Shown in pieces: positions 18,287-27,774 of a stretch of DNA of 64,000 nucleotides. Numbering within the stretch: the first letter of the stretch is position 1; each line of letters begins with the position of its first letter. The notes beneath the pieces are model-generated. The model ran no database searches. It worked only from the letters and a program-made list of their open reading frames with translations, and had not been told where the DNA came from. The position numbers and the translations under genes were made by a program. This DNA comes from Marinobacter sp. F4218 (GTDB lineage Bacteria > Pseudomonadota > Gammaproteobacteria > Pseudomonadales > Oleiphilaceae), in assembly GCF_019443085.1 (NCBI RefSeq), contig NZ_JAHZIL010000002.1, forward strand, positions 372,001 through 436,000, read 5' to 3'.

Positions 18287-18313
18287 GGGGGCGCCCCACG
18301 GTGCTCCCGTTTT
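18287..18313 (+). terminator. Attenuator-like hairpin between copI and copA
   Basis: A 9-pair stem (18287-18295 with 18300-18308, two G-T pairs, loop CCAC) followed by GTTTTA. It could partly stop transcription after copI and so make more CopI than CopA. Confidence 0.45.
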
Positions 18314-18337
18314 AAGTATCTCAGGAGCAACCAATCA

Positions 18338-20107
18338 ATGAAAAAAGTCCTCTGGGCAGGGGCTCTCGGCCTCCTTATGCCTGTAATAGCGGCTGCCGGT
18401 GAGTACAACATCACCGTGGACCGGGTGATGATTGATACCGGCGATTTCGTGAAAGAGGGTATCGGCTACAACGGAGCCTCTCCGGGACCGGTGCTACGCT
18501 TCAAGGAAGGCGAGACTGCGAAAATCAATGTCACCAACAATCTGGATGAGGCCACGTCCATTCACTGGCATGGACTTATTCTGCCATTTGAACAGGATGG
18601 CGTTCCGGGTATCAGCTTCCCGGGTATTCCCGCCGGCGAAACCTTCACCTACGAGTTTCCCGTTGTGCAAAGCGGGACGTACTGGTTCCACAGCCATTCC
18701 GGGTTTCAAGAGCCAAACGGCGCCTATGGCGCGATCGTGATTGAACCGGAAGGTCGCGAGCCATTCCGTTACAACCGCGAATATGTGATCCAACTGACCG
18801 ACAAGCACCCCCACGATGCCAACCGCATCATGCGAAACCTGAAAAAGATGCCGGACTACTACAACCGCAAGCAGCAGACGGTTGGCGATTTCTTTTCAGA
18901 CATGTCAAACCACGGGTTCATGACGACTCTTCAGGACCGTCTGGCCTGGGGAGATATGCGCATGATGAAAGCCGACGTGGAAGATGTGCAGGGCTTTACC
19001 GGATTGATCAACGGCAAGGGCCCCGATCAGAACTGGACCGGCCTTTTTGAACCGGGCGAGCGAATCCGCCTGCGGTTCATCAACTCCTCGGCCATGGCTT
19101 ACTTCGATATCCGCATTCCAGGGCTGGAAATGACAGTGGTTCAGGCTGACGGAAATAACGTGCAGCCTGTAACCGTGGACGAATTCCGGATAGGCGTTGC
19201 AGAAACCTACGATGTCATCGTCCGTCCGAAAACCGCCGAAGCCTATACCATTTTTGCTGAATCCATGGGCCGCTCCGGCTATGCCCGGGCAACCCTGGCT
19301 CCTGAAGAGGGTATGGAAGGGGCGGTGCCCGACCTCAGAGAGGCGCCGCTGCTAACCATGGCCGATATGGGCGGCATGCACGGCATGGACCATGGCAGTA
19401 TGGATATGAGTGATTCGAGCGACATGTCCGATATGGACCATTCCTCAATGGAAAGTATGGATCATTCTGCGATGGAAATGGAAGACAGCGAGCAGCCCGG
19501 TTCAGACATGGAATCCATGGATAACTCCGGCATGGCCGGCATGGACCACAGTTCCATGATCATGCCAGAGGGTGGCGCCAGCGACCCGTTTTACGCCGAG
19601 GGCAGTGGTCTGGTACCTGTGGCGGCCAATGGCGGTAAGTTTCTGTCCTACGCCGACCTCCGGGCCCAGAAGCCTCTGTACGAAGAACGTGAACCGACCA
19701 GGGAGATCGAGCTCCGCCTCACCGGGAACATGGAGCGTTACACCTGGAGCATCAACGGCGTCAAATACGAGGATGCGGAGCCACTGAAACTCCAGTATGG
19801 CGAGCGTGTCCGTTTCAAGTTCGTCAACGAAACCATGATGACTCACCCGATGCACCTTCATGGCATGTGGTCGATCCTCGACGTGGGTGCGGGACAGTGG
19901 AACCCGGTCAAACACACGGTCAGTGTGCAGCCTGGCACCACTGTTTATATGGAAACTGAAGTGGATGCACCGGGACAGTGGGCCTTCCATTGCCACCTGT
20001 CCTATCACGCGGCCTCCGGCATGTTCCGGAAGGTGGTGGTAGAGGGAGGCCCCGATCAGGGCAACACCGTCGGTATCAAGGCAGAGCAGGACGGAGGTGA
20101 CGCATGA
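18338..20107 (+). CDS. copA: Copper-resistance multicopper oxidase CopA
   Basis: A 589-residue periplasmic oxidase that detoxifies Cu(I). Copper ligand motifs are HWHG and HSHS in the first domain, HPMHLHG and HCHLSYHAASGM in the last. A Met/Asp/His-rich segment (coded at about 19369-19566, repeats of MDHSSM type) lies between domains and resembles the Cu-binding repeats of PcoA/CopA. The N-terminus is a Sec-type signal (MKKVLWAGALGL, ending AAAG) rather than the usual twin-arginine signal. It overlaps copB by 4 bases. Confidence 0.93.
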   Translation: MKKVLWAGALGLLMPVIAAAGEYNITVDRVMIDTGDFVKEGIGYNGASPGPVLRFKEGETAKINVTNNLDEATSIHWHGLILPFEQDGVPGISFPGIPAGETFTYEFPVVQSGTYWFHSHSGFQEPNGAYGAIVIEPEGREPFRYNREYVIQLTDKHPHDANRIMRNLKKMPDYYNRKQQTVGDFFSDMSNHGFMTTLQDRLAWGDMRMMKADVEDVQGFTGLINGKGPDQNWTGLFEPGERIRLRFINSSAMAYFDIRIPGLEMTVVQADGNNVQPVTVDEFRIGVAETYDVIVRPKTAEAYTIFAESMGRSGYARATLAPEEGMEGAVPDLREAPLLTMADMGGMHGMDHGSMDMSDSSDMSDMDHSSMESMDHSAMEMEDSEQPGSDMESMDNSGMAGMDHSSMIMPEGGASDPFYAEGSGLVPVAANGGKFLSYADLRAQKPLYEEREPTREIELRLTGNMERYTWSINGVKYEDAEPLKLQYGERVRFKFVNETMMTHPMHLHGMWSILDVGAGQWNPVKHTVSVQPGTTVYMETEVDAPGQWAFHCHLSYHAASGMFRKVVVEGGPDQGNTVGIKAEQDGGDA

Positions 20108-20847
20108 AGAACCTGACCCTTACCGCACTTGCTCTGGCGATTGTTGTTCCCTCCGCCCCCACGTGGGCCAGTGACATGCCGGAGGATACGTCCGGTCGTA
20201 AGGATGCCCTGACGGTCTGGGGAGTGCAGTTCGAGGAACTGGAGTATCGCTACAGCGATGACGACGAAGAATTGGGGGTCTGGAATGGCGATGCCTTTTA
20301 CGGCACCGACGATCTCAAGTTCCGTTGGCTGGGCAAGGGTGAGTATGCGATTGAAGAGCAGGCATACGAACAACTGGAAAACCAGCTTCTGGTCCAGACA
20401 CCGATATCTGACTTCTTCGACGCCAAAGCAGGTGTCAGGATCGATACGCCCGAGGGACCTGACCGTACCTATGCCGTTCTTGGCGTTGCCGGACTGGCGC
20501 CTTACTGGTTCGAGGTGGACGCGAGTCTGTATGTCAGTGATGAGGGCGACACATCCGCAGAGTTCGACGCAGAGTACGAACTGCTCTTGACCAACCACCT
20601 GATCCTTACGGCAGGCCTGGATGCCACGGTGGCCTTCAGCGAGGACCGTGAAATAGGACTGGGCAAAGGGTTGAGTTCGACAGAAACAGGGCTGCGGTTG
20701 AGTTATGACCTGATCGATCGCACCTTCTCCCCCTACATCGGTGTGGTGCATGAGCGCAAATACGGTGATACCGCAGACTTCGCCAAAGCGGAAGGAGGGG
20801 GCACCGAAGACTGGTTTGCTGTAATCGGAGCCAGAGTCGGCTTCTGA
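20104..20847 (+). CDS. copB: Copper-resistance outer membrane protein CopB
   Basis: A 247-residue secreted barrel with signal peptide ending at TWAS. The CopB/PcoB pattern is present: VQFEELEYRYSDD, WNGDAFYGTDDLKFRWLGKGEY, VGLAP-like GVAGLAPYWFEVDASLYVSDEG and a terminal IGARVGF. The His/Met-rich N-terminal region seen in many CopB proteins is missing. It starts inside the copA stop (ATGA) and ends at a strong terminator. Confidence 0.92.
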   Translation: MKNLTLTALALAIVVPSAPTWASDMPEDTSGRKDALTVWGVQFEELEYRYSDDDEELGVWNGDAFYGTDDLKFRWLGKGEYAIEEQAYEQLENQLLVQTPISDFFDAKAGVRIDTPEGPDRTYAVLGVAGLAPYWFEVDASLYVSDEGDTSAEFDAEYELLLTNHLILTAGLDATVAFSEDREIGLGKGLSSTETGLRLSYDLIDRTFSPYIGVVHERKYGDTADFAKAEGGGTEDWFAVIGARVGF

Positions 20848-20858
20848 TCTGCAAATTG

Positions 20859-20891
20859 ACGGGCCAGAGAACTCCACTCTGGCCCGTTTTT
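20859..20891 (+). terminator. Intrinsic terminator after copB
   Basis: Perfect 11-base stem ACGGGCCAGAG/CTCTGGCCCGT, 7-base loop, followed by TTTTG. One of the strongest terminators in the window. Confidence 0.88.
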
Positions 20892-21007
20892 GATTCATCA
20901 TTTGATGTGAATCAAGTCTGCCTTAAGGCTTTGCCGAATTTTCAGTCCCAGTTCAGTTAGAAGTGTTGTGATAAAACAACGGTAAAGGGGCTGAGAGGCG
21001 AATCGCC

Positions 21008-21361
21008 ATGACCAAAGCTCATAAAGAAACAAATCAAAAGCAATTTCTGCTTACCCGTAGACTGAAGATTGAAGGCCTCGGCGAGGCCCAGTGGGACGAT
21101 CTCATCTACGAACTCAATCATCACCCTTGCGTTGATTTATCCGAGCGGCGACCGAATAACACACTGTACGTCAGCTACGACGGGACCCATTGGTCCATCG
21201 ACCAGTTGTTGGAGCTGATTGATGCCCAGGGAGGCCGGTTGAAAACAGGGTGGTGGACTCGCAGAAAACTTGCGTGGTACCGCTTTACGGACGACAACAC
21301 CCGGGCCAATGCCACGCATGAACCGTTCTGCTGTTCCAAGATACCGCCCACGAAGAAGTGA
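21008..21361 (+). CDS. Small protein of copper island, HMA-like shape, unknown function
   Basis: A 117-residue cytosolic protein. The pattern of strands and helices (RRLKIEGLG..WDDLIYELN, TLYVSYDGTHWSIDQLLELID) resembles a ferredoxin-like heavy-metal-associated fold, but the metal-binding CxxC is absent. Instead a CC pair sits near the C-terminus (EPFCCSKIP). It lies between copB and the permease, 12 bases before the latter, in its own transcript after a terminator. No function recognised; metal-related by context. Confidence 0.6.
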   Translation: MTKAHKETNQKQFLLTRRLKIEGLGEAQWDDLIYELNHHPCVDLSERRPNNTLYVSYDGTHWSIDQLLELIDAQGGRLKTGWWTRRKLAWYRFTDDNTRANATHEPFCCSKIPPTKK

Positions 21362-21372
21362 CAGGAGCTTAG

Positions 21373-22728
21373 ATGAGCGAGAAGCAGGACAGAACAACCC
21401 GCTATCAGGAGGGCAGTCTCACTTTGCCAGGAACGGTCATGTTGGGTACTGGCGTGATGATCGGGGCAGGGATCTTTGCGCTCACCGGGCAGATGGCGCA
21501 GATGACTGGAGTTCTTTTCCCTCTGGCGTTTCTGGCCGCCGCAGTGATCGTTGGCTTCAGTGCCTATTCCTACATCAAGATCTCAAATGCCTATCCGTCC
21601 GCCGGAGGCATTGGCATGTACCTCCACAAGGCCTACGGGAACCGGTTGCCGACGGCATTCAATGCCTTGTTGATGTACTTCTCAATGGTGATCGCCCAGA
21701 GCTTCCTCGCACGTACGTTCGGCTCCTATACCATGCAGCTGTTCGGCGGCGACGAAAGTGGTCGAATGGTGCCCATCCTCGGCGTATCGCTGATCCTGGC
21801 GGCATTCCTGGTCAATCTGCTGGGTAACCGAATGATTCAGGGCGTAGCTTCCTTCATCGGCATCCTGAAGATCGGGGGGATACTGGTTTTCGGCCTGGTG
21901 GGTGTCTGGATCGCAGACAGCATTTCAGTGGATTTCGCGACACCGGGAGAGGCGGGAACCCTTGGTAATTTCCTGGGTGCCACCGCGCTCGGGATACTGG
22001 CCTTCAAGGGCTTCACCACCATCACGAACAGTGGCTCCGAAGTGAAAGATCCGCACCGGAACGTTGGGCGCGCTATTGTTATTTCCATTGCAGCCTGTGT
22101 GGTGATCTACACGCTGGTTGGCTTTGCCGTTGCAAGTAATCTCTCACTGGCTGAAATCATTGAGACCCGGGACTACTCCCTTGCTGCTGCCGCGCGTCCG
22201 GCACTGGGAGATTACGGAGTCTGGTTCACGGTTGCCATTGCCATGATGGCCACGGCCGGTGGCATTCTGGCCAGTATTTTCGCTGTCTCGCGCATGTTGG
22301 CCATGCTGACCGAAATGAAGTTGGTGCCCCACAGCCATTTTGGCATGCCGGGAACCATCCAGAAGCACACGCTGGTCTACACTGTGGTCCTGGGGCTGGT
22401 CCTCACGGCCTTTTTTGACCTTTCCCGCATCGCCGCCCTGGGGATCGTCTTCTACCTGATCATGGACATTGCCATCCACTGGGGCGTGCTTCGCTATTTG
22501 CGGGCCGATGTTAAGGCAAGCGCCTGGGTGCCGGCCACGGCGATTGTTCTGGATATGCTGGCACTTGGTGGTTTTGTCTGGGTGAAACTGAACACAGACC
22601 CCTTTGTTATTGGCGTGGCCGTGGCAACGATGGCTGTGATCGCCATTGCCGAACAGGTGTTCCTGACAAGAACCGCTCGTAACCGGGAAACTGAGCATGA
22701 CGGAACTCACGTGCAGCATCACCAGTAA
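21373..22728 (+). CDS. APC-superfamily amino acid permease
   Basis: A 451-residue permease with about 12 TM helices. The N-terminus shows the APC motif VMLGTGVMIGAGIFALTG, and helix 6 carries ILAFKGFTTITNSGSEVKDPHRN, the family signature. The substrate cannot be read from sequence. Its place inside a copper-resistance cluster is unusual; import of an amino acid that chelates copper is one possibility. The C-terminus is His-rich (HDGTHVQHHQ). Confidence 0.8.
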   Translation: MSEKQDRTTRYQEGSLTLPGTVMLGTGVMIGAGIFALTGQMAQMTGVLFPLAFLAAAVIVGFSAYSYIKISNAYPSAGGIGMYLHKAYGNRLPTAFNALLMYFSMVIAQSFLARTFGSYTMQLFGGDESGRMVPILGVSLILAAFLVNLLGNRMIQGVASFIGILKIGGILVFGLVGVWIADSISVDFATPGEAGTLGNFLGATALGILAFKGFTTITNSGSEVKDPHRNVGRAIVISIAACVVIYTLVGFAVASNLSLAEIIETRDYSLAAAARPALGDYGVWFTVAIAMMATAGGILASIFAVSRMLAMLTEMKLVPHSHFGMPGTIQKHTLVYTVVLGLVLTAFFDLSRIAALGIVFYLIMDIAIHWGVLRYLRADVKASAWVPATAIVLDMLALGGFVWVKLNTDPFVIGVAVATMAVIAIAEQVFLTRTARNRETEHDGTHVQHHQ

Positions 22729-22755
22729 TACGTTATCGACCTGGAGGGCAGTATC

Positions 22756-22998
22756 ATGATGGGAAATGGAACGTTTGGTAATACCATGTTTTATGACACG
22801 ATGTGGGCAGGGCACTGGCTGTGGATGCTGGTGATAGGCATTGTGGTTGTCATCCCGGCATGGCGCATCTGCCAGCGCACGGGATATCCGGGCTGGATGG
22901 GTATTCTGATACTGGTTCCAGTGCTCAATCTGTTCCTGCTTTACTTCATTGCATTTTCTGAATGGCCCGCGGATAAACAAGGGGGTGCGGATGCCTGA
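22756..22998 (+). CDS. Small membrane protein (DUF5684-like)
   Basis: An 80-residue protein with two TM helices (about 19-37 and 45-66), with the [20 protein letters not shown] pattern seen in short membrane proteins next to Cu ATPases. The N-terminus is rich in Met, with single His and Trp residues. It overlaps the P-type ATPase gene by 8 bases, which suggests coupled synthesis and a helper role, but none is proven. Confidence 0.65.
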   Translation: MMGNGTFGNTMFYDTMWAGHWLWMLVIGIVVVIPAWRICQRTGYPGWMGILILVPVLNLFLLYFIAFSEWPADKQGGADA

Positions 22999-25339
22999 GC
23001 ACCAGCATGCTCACCACGGTGAAGGTGAAGCCGGCGAACATCTCGCCAAGGATCCGGTTTGCGGAATGTCCGTAGACCCCCACACGGCGGAGCATCGGAG
23101 CCAGCACGGCGGAAAAACCTGGTATTTCTGCTCCGACGGCTGCCAGTCGAAGTTCGAGAAGGATCCGGGCCGTTATCTCGGTAATGAACGGAAACGTGAA
23201 GAATCCGTGGCTCCCGGCACCATATACACCTGCCCCATGCACCCCGAAATCCGGCAGGAAGGTCCGGGTGATTGCCCCATCTGCGGCATGGCTCTGGAGC
23301 CGGAGCAGGTGAGTCTCGATGAAGGACCGTCAGAAGAGCTCAGGAACATGACCCGACGGTTCTGGATCGGCTTGGTACTGACCTTGCCGGTGCTGGTGCT
23401 TGAAATGGGTGGGCACCTGACCGGGCTCGATCACATTGTTGCTCCTCAGATATCTAACTGGATCCAGTTGGTGCTGGCAACGCCGGTTGTCCTCTGGTGT
23501 GGCTGGCCGTTCTTTGTCCGGGGCTGGAAGTCCGTGGTCAGCCGTAACCTGAATATGTTCACCTTGATTGCTATCGGTACCGGTGTGGCGCTGATCTACA
23601 GTCTGGTGGCGACTCTGACGCCGCAGGTTTTCCCTGATGCATTTCGGCAGGAAGATGGCTCCGTAGCCGTATATTTTGAAGCGGCCGCTGTCATCGTGGT
23701 TCTGGTGTTGCTGGGCCAGGTGCTGGAACTCCGTGCCCGGGAGAAAACGTCCGGCGCCATCAAGGCCCTGCTCGACCTGGCTCCCGCAACAGCCCGGAAA
23801 CTGGATGAAAACGGCGGTGAAACCGATGTTTCACTGGATCAGGTCAAGGTTGGCGACCGCCTGCGGGTGCGACCGGGAGACAAGGTCCCGCTGGACGGCG
23901 AAGTGCTTGAGGGCGGTTCGAATGTGGATGAATCCATGGTGACCGGTGAGCCCCTGGCGGTCAGCAAGAAAAGCGGCGATCAGGTGATCGGCGGCAGCAT
24001 CAACCAGCAGGGCAGCTTTATCATGCGGGCCGATAAGGTAGGCCGGGATACCATGCTGGCCCAGATCGTACAGATGGTGGCAAGTGCCCAGCGCAGTCGT
24101 GCACCCATCCAGGGCCTGGCCGACAAGGTGGCGGGTTATTTTGTGCCGGCTGTAATCCTGATCTCCATTATCGCCTTTATTGCCTGGTCCTTCCTCGGGC
24201 CAACACCGCCCATGGCCTTCGGTCTGATCGCTGCGGTGAGCGTGCTGATCATCGCCTGTCCCTGTGCACTGGGACTGGCAACACCCATGTCGATCATGGT
24301 GGGTGTCGGACGGGGTGCCCAAAGCGGGGTGCTGATCCGGGATGCAGAGGCGCTGGAGCGGATGGAAAAGGTGGATACGGTCGTGGTGGACAAGACTGGC
24401 ACGCTGACTGAAGGCAAACCTCAGGTCACAAAGCTGGTTGCGGCCGAGGGGTTCAGTGACGAGGAGCTGATGCGGTTTGCCGGCGGCCTGGAGAAAGGCA
24501 GCGAGCATCCGCTGGCCCATGCCGTTCTTGAAAAAGCCACCGCAATGGGACTCGAGCTGCCGGACGCTGAAGGCTTTGATTCTCCAAATGGTAAGGGCGT
24601 AACCGGCAATATCGAGGGGCGGCAGGTATTGATCGGCAACCGACTGTTGATGGAATCCGAAAACGTCGATACCTCTGGGTTTGAAACTGAGGCCGAACAG
24701 CTCCGCAAGGACGGCGCCACGGTGATTTTCGCGGCTGTGGATGGCGAAATTGTGGGTCTGCTCGCCATTGCCGATCCGGTCAAGGAAACCACGGAAGCGG
24801 CCATTTCGGCCCTTCAGAAGGACGGCATCCGGGTGGTCATGCTGACCGGCGATAACCGAACCTCGGCCGAAGCGGTTGCCCGCAAATTGCACATCGACGA
24901 AGTGGAAGCGGAAGTTCTGCCGGAAGACAAGGGCAAGATTGTCCAGCGCCTGAAAGATGAAGGCCGCATTGTGGTGATGGCCGGCGACGGCGTTAACGAT
25001 GCGCCAGCGCTGGCAACGGCCGATGTCGGCGTGGCCATGGGCACCGGCACCGATGTCGCCATCGAGAGTGCCGGCATTACATTGCTGCGGGGTGATTTGA
25101 TGGGCATCGTGGAGGCGCGTCGGTTGTCTCTGGGGACCATGCGCAACATCCGGCAGAACCTGTTTTTTGCTTTTGTCTACAACTCCGCTGGCGTTCCAAT
25201 TGCGGCGGGGATTCTGTACCCCTTTTTCGGCATACTGCTATCTCCGATCTTTGCCGCGGCGGCCATGTCGCTGTCCTCGGTGAGTGTGATAGTCAATGCG
25301 CTGCGATTGAGGGTGATCAAACTGGATCAATCTACCTGA
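22991..25339 (+). CDS. Cu+-exporting P1B-type ATPase
   Basis: A 782-residue pump that drives Cu(I) out of the cytosol. The N-terminus is unusual: a His-rich start, a YHS domain (about 19-63, DPVCGM, FCSDGC) and a heavy-metal-binding zinc-ribbon-like domain (YTCPMHPE ... CPICGMAL, about 79-103). No CxxC HMA domain is present. The catalytic core has TGE (VTGEPLA), CPC at 423-425, phospho-Asp467 in DKTGTLT, HP (SEHPLAHA) and GDGVNDAP. The ATG at 22991 follows GGGGGTG; an earlier in-frame start lies inside the previous gene without a ribosome site. Confidence 0.93.
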   Translation: MPEHQHAHHGEGEAGEHLAKDPVCGMSVDPHTAEHRSQHGGKTWYFCSDGCQSKFEKDPGRYLGNERKREESVAPGTIYTCPMHPEIRQEGPGDCPICGMALEPEQVSLDEGPSEELRNMTRRFWIGLVLTLPVLVLEMGGHLTGLDHIVAPQISNWIQLVLATPVVLWCGWPFFVRGWKSVVSRNLNMFTLIAIGTGVALIYSLVATLTPQVFPDAFRQEDGSVAVYFEAAAVIVVLVLLGQVLELRAREKTSGAIKALLDLAPATARKLDENGGETDVSLDQVKVGDRLRVRPGDKVPLDGEVLEGGSNVDESMVTGEPLAVSKKSGDQVIGGSINQQGSFIMRADKVGRDTMLAQIVQMVASAQRSRAPIQGLADKVAGYFVPAVILISIIAFIAWSFLGPTPPMAFGLIAAVSVLIIACPCALGLATPMSIMVGVGRGAQSGVLIRDAEALERMEKVDTVVVDKTGTLTEGKPQVTKLVAAEGFSDEELMRFAGGLEKGSEHPLAHAVLEKATAMGLELPDAEGFDSPNGKGVTGNIEGRQVLIGNRLLMESENVDTSGFETEAEQLRKDGATVIFAAVDGEIVGLLAIADPVKETTEAAISALQKDGIRVVMLTGDNRTSAEAVARKLHIDEVEAEVLPEDKGKIVQRLKDEGRIVVMAGDGVNDAPALATADVGVAMGTGTDVAIESAGITLLRGDLMGIVEARRLSLGTMRNIRQNLFFAFVYNSAGVPIAAGILYPFFGILLSPIFAAAAMSLSSVSVIVNALRLRVIKLDQST

Positions 25340-25363
25340 ACCACTGAATAGTTGGGGGATGCT

Positions 25364-25750
25364 ATGTCATATACGATCAATCGAGTTATCAAGAACGTGG
25401 ATTTCGAGGATGCGGACAAGAAAGTCCGGGAAACTCTGGCAGATCACGGATTCGGGGTGCTGACTGAGATCGACGTCAAGGCCACGATGAAGAAGAAACT
25501 CGACAAGGATATGCCGGCATACCGGATACTGGGCGCCTGCAATCCCGGCATGGCCTGGGAGGCCATTGGCCTGGAACCCCGTGTCGGTGCGATGCTGCCA
25601 TGCAACGTAATTCTCCGGGAAGTTGCAGACGGTGTGGAGGTCAGCGCGATTGACCCCGTTGCGTCCATGACGGCCATCGATAATGATGAGCTCAAGCAGG
25701 TCGCTGGCAAAGTCCGGGATATGTTGTCTGCGGTAGTCGAGGCAATCTAG
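25364..25750 (+). CDS. DUF302 protein of copper island
   Basis: A 128-residue DUF302 protein: LADHGFGVLTEIDVKATMKKKL, YRILGACNPGMAWEAI and LPCNVILRE. The family is common beside metal-efflux genes and has no proven activity; the conserved Cys in GACNPG and LPCNV could bind metal. The ATG at 25364 follows GGGGGAT. Last gene of the copper cluster, 25 bases after the ATPase. Confidence 0.85.
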   Translation: MSYTINRVIKNVDFEDADKKVRETLADHGFGVLTEIDVKATMKKKLDKDMPAYRILGACNPGMAWEAIGLEPRVGAMLPCNVILREVADGVEVSAIDPVASMTAIDNDELKQVAGKVRDMLSAVVEAI

Positions 25751-25762
25751 TTCAGAACACCT

Positions 25763-25813
25763 GCCCCCACATAAAACGTGAGAGGAAACTTCGCTCACGG
25801 CCCTTGTGGGGGC
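25763..25813. other. Nested hairpin element after copper cluster
   Basis: An outer 9-base stem GCCCCCACA/TGTGGGGGC (25763-25771 with 25805-25813) encloses a second stem CGTGAG/CTCACG (25777-25782 with 25794-25799). No T-tract follows on either strand, so it is either a factor-assisted terminator or another structured element between convergent genes. Confidence 0.5.
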
Positions 25814-25926
25814 GTGATTAACCGGGTGGAAACTCGGGTGTCACATGTCCGCAATTTTGCCGCGAGGCATTACATCGAGATTTTGCTTGAGGGGCGACGT
25901 CTCGAAGCCACTGAAACGGACCGTGT

Positions 25927-27765
25927 CTAGATCTTCTCGGTGCGTGGATTCCGCGGGTAAAAACGCTCCGGCAAGCGCTCGATATGGGGGAAGAACCGGG
26001 TGTCCTTGTAGGGCATTTTCATGAACCCGGACACGCCAAGCCCGGTGATCTGCTCCACTGCTGACAGGATCTCGTTCAGAAGCCGGCTGAATTCGTGTTC
26101 CATGTCTGGATCAAGCAGGCGGTAATGGCTGTGAATCTTCAGATGGCGGGGCAGGGCCTCGAAGATGATCATGCCGGTGTGGTGAATGTTGTTCAGTGCC
26201 TCCAGGGCGTGGATGATTGTCTCGGGGAGCACAAGAAACTCCTCCGGGTCCGGGCCGTCCTCGAAGTAGGAGTGCACGCGAGTTTCGTCTTCCACCTCCG
26301 GTGCAGCGCTGACCTCGTAATGCAGTTGCATGTCGGGCGATACCAGGAAAGGCTGGTCGGGCTCGTCGCGGTCAATGTGGAGGGTGTTGCGGGCGTTGAA
26401 CAGACAGCTCTTGAAGATACCCTTGCGATAAATCGCCTGGGCCAGGTAGACCATGTTGTTGACCGCCTGGACAAAGGCAGACTTCAGAGCCGGGTCGTGC
26501 AGGTTCAGGGAGGTATCGATGTAAACACCGTCGGTTTCCCAGCGCACTGCGAGACCGCCCTCAACCGGATACCGACCAAGCCGGCTGACGGCGGCCAGAA
26601 ACGCCTTTTCGGTTTCGCCCATGCCCTGCATGAAGTTCTTGTAGTAGCGGTCCAGCTGCACGTCGTTGACGTCATTGAGCGTTTCCGGGGCGCCTTCTTC
26701 GCGCAGAAACGATTTCCGTGAACTGTAAACCACCGTGTCGATTTCCTGTTCAGACTCCCGCACCCAGACCGGCACTTGCGCCACGACTGGCTGATGAGGC
26801 AAGTCGATCATCACGGTACGAGCCATTCTTGGCATCTCTCGCAGGTAGTAATCGCCGGCCTTGCAACGGGTATCCAGATCCGGCGCCAGCATGCCATCAA
26901 GCATGCGCGCAAACTCCATCGGCAGCCCCAACGACGTGGCGGGTATTGCCCGATGCCCGAACCGGCATGACTGGGCGGAGGCCAGGGCATACAGCGTGCC
27001 GGCTGCACCCTGTTCATCAAAACGGGGGGAAGACAGGCCGCCGTTCAGCTGCTCATCGCCAATAAAATAGACATCTCCCAGCCGGGCGTTGGTCTGCTGG
27101 AGGTTGTCGGACATCAGCTCCATCACATTAGAGGTAATAAATTGCTGATTGGCGTCCAACTGGGCAAACACGGATGAGCCCCAGTCGATCAGAGCAATGT
27201 TCTCTGTGCTGGCGTCGAAGACCAGGTTGGATGGCTTGATGTCGCCGTGAACAATGGGGCGTCCGGCAGGCCCGTTTTCACGGCGCAGATTGCGTAGTAT
27301 GTCCGCAAGCTGATCGGCTATTCGCATGATCAGTCGGGGTTTCAGGCGCCCCTCCCGCAGGGATACTTCCTCGAGATTCAGACCGGCTGCTCGTTCCATC
27401 ACGAGGATTGGCTGGTTGTTGGCACGTTGGTAGGAAATCAGTCGCGGCACCCTCGGGTGCCGGACCTGCTCGAGTATATAGGCTTCATCCTCCAGTCGAT
27501 CCTGGAGGTGCTGGGGCAGGTTGATGCGGGTGAATTTGAAGACGTGCTCAGGGCCGTCAATGCCCGGGTTCGGCAGTCGGCCCGAAAACACAAAGCCGTA
27601 GGCGCCCTTGCCGATCAGCTCAATGTCCCGGTAACCGAGTTGGCGGAGCTGGGTGGTGCATAGCGCCACCCAGTCCTTCAGCTTCTTGGCGTCATCATGG
27701 CTGAGCAGGTAGATCGACTGCTCTTCCGGGATATAGAACTGCTGCAGTTGATTGTTCTGCGCCAT
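25927..27765 (-). CDS. Hanks-type Ser/Thr protein kinase with large unknown C-terminal domain
   Basis: A 612-residue cytosolic protein. The N-terminal half is a protein kinase: glycine loop GKGAYGFVF (52-60), Lys77 in VFKFT, catalytic HGDIKPSN (Asp175, Asn180; HRD replaced by HGD) and DWG at 194-196 in place of DFG. Catalytic residues are retained, so it should be active. Residues from about 330 to the end form a domain I do not recognise (EEFLVLPETIIHALEALN, MPYKDTRFFPHIERLPERF). It is just downstream of bkdB on the same strand, 9 bases away. Its target is unknown. Confidence 0.78.
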   Translation of the reverse strand: MAQNNQLQQFYIPEEQSIYLLSHDDAKKLKDWVALCTTQLRQLGYRDIELIGKGAYGFVFSGRLPNPGIDGPEHVFKFTRINLPQHLQDRLEDEAYILEQVRHPRVPRLISYQRANNQPILVMERAAGLNLEEVSLREGRLKPRLIMRIADQLADILRNLRRENGPAGRPIVHGDIKPSNLVFDASTENIALIDWGSSVFAQLDANQQFITSNVMELMSDNLQQTNARLGDVYFIGDEQLNGGLSSPRFDEQGAAGTLYALASAQSCRFGHRAIPATSLGLPMEFARMLDGMLAPDLDTRCKAGDYYLREMPRMARTVMIDLPHQPVVAQVPVWVRESEQEIDTVVYSSRKSFLREEGAPETLNDVNDVQLDRYYKNFMQGMGETEKAFLAAVSRLGRYPVEGGLAVRWETDGVYIDTSLNLHDPALKSAFVQAVNNMVYLAQAIYRKGIFKSCLFNARNTLHIDRDEPDQPFLVSPDMQLHYEVSAAPEVEDETRVHSYFEDGPDPEEFLVLPETIIHALEALNNIHHTGMIIFEALPRHLKIHSHYRLLDPDMEHEFSRLLNEILSAVEQITGLGVSGFMKMPYKDTRFFPHIERLPERFYPRNPRTEKI

Positions 27766-27774
27766 GATGCCTCG

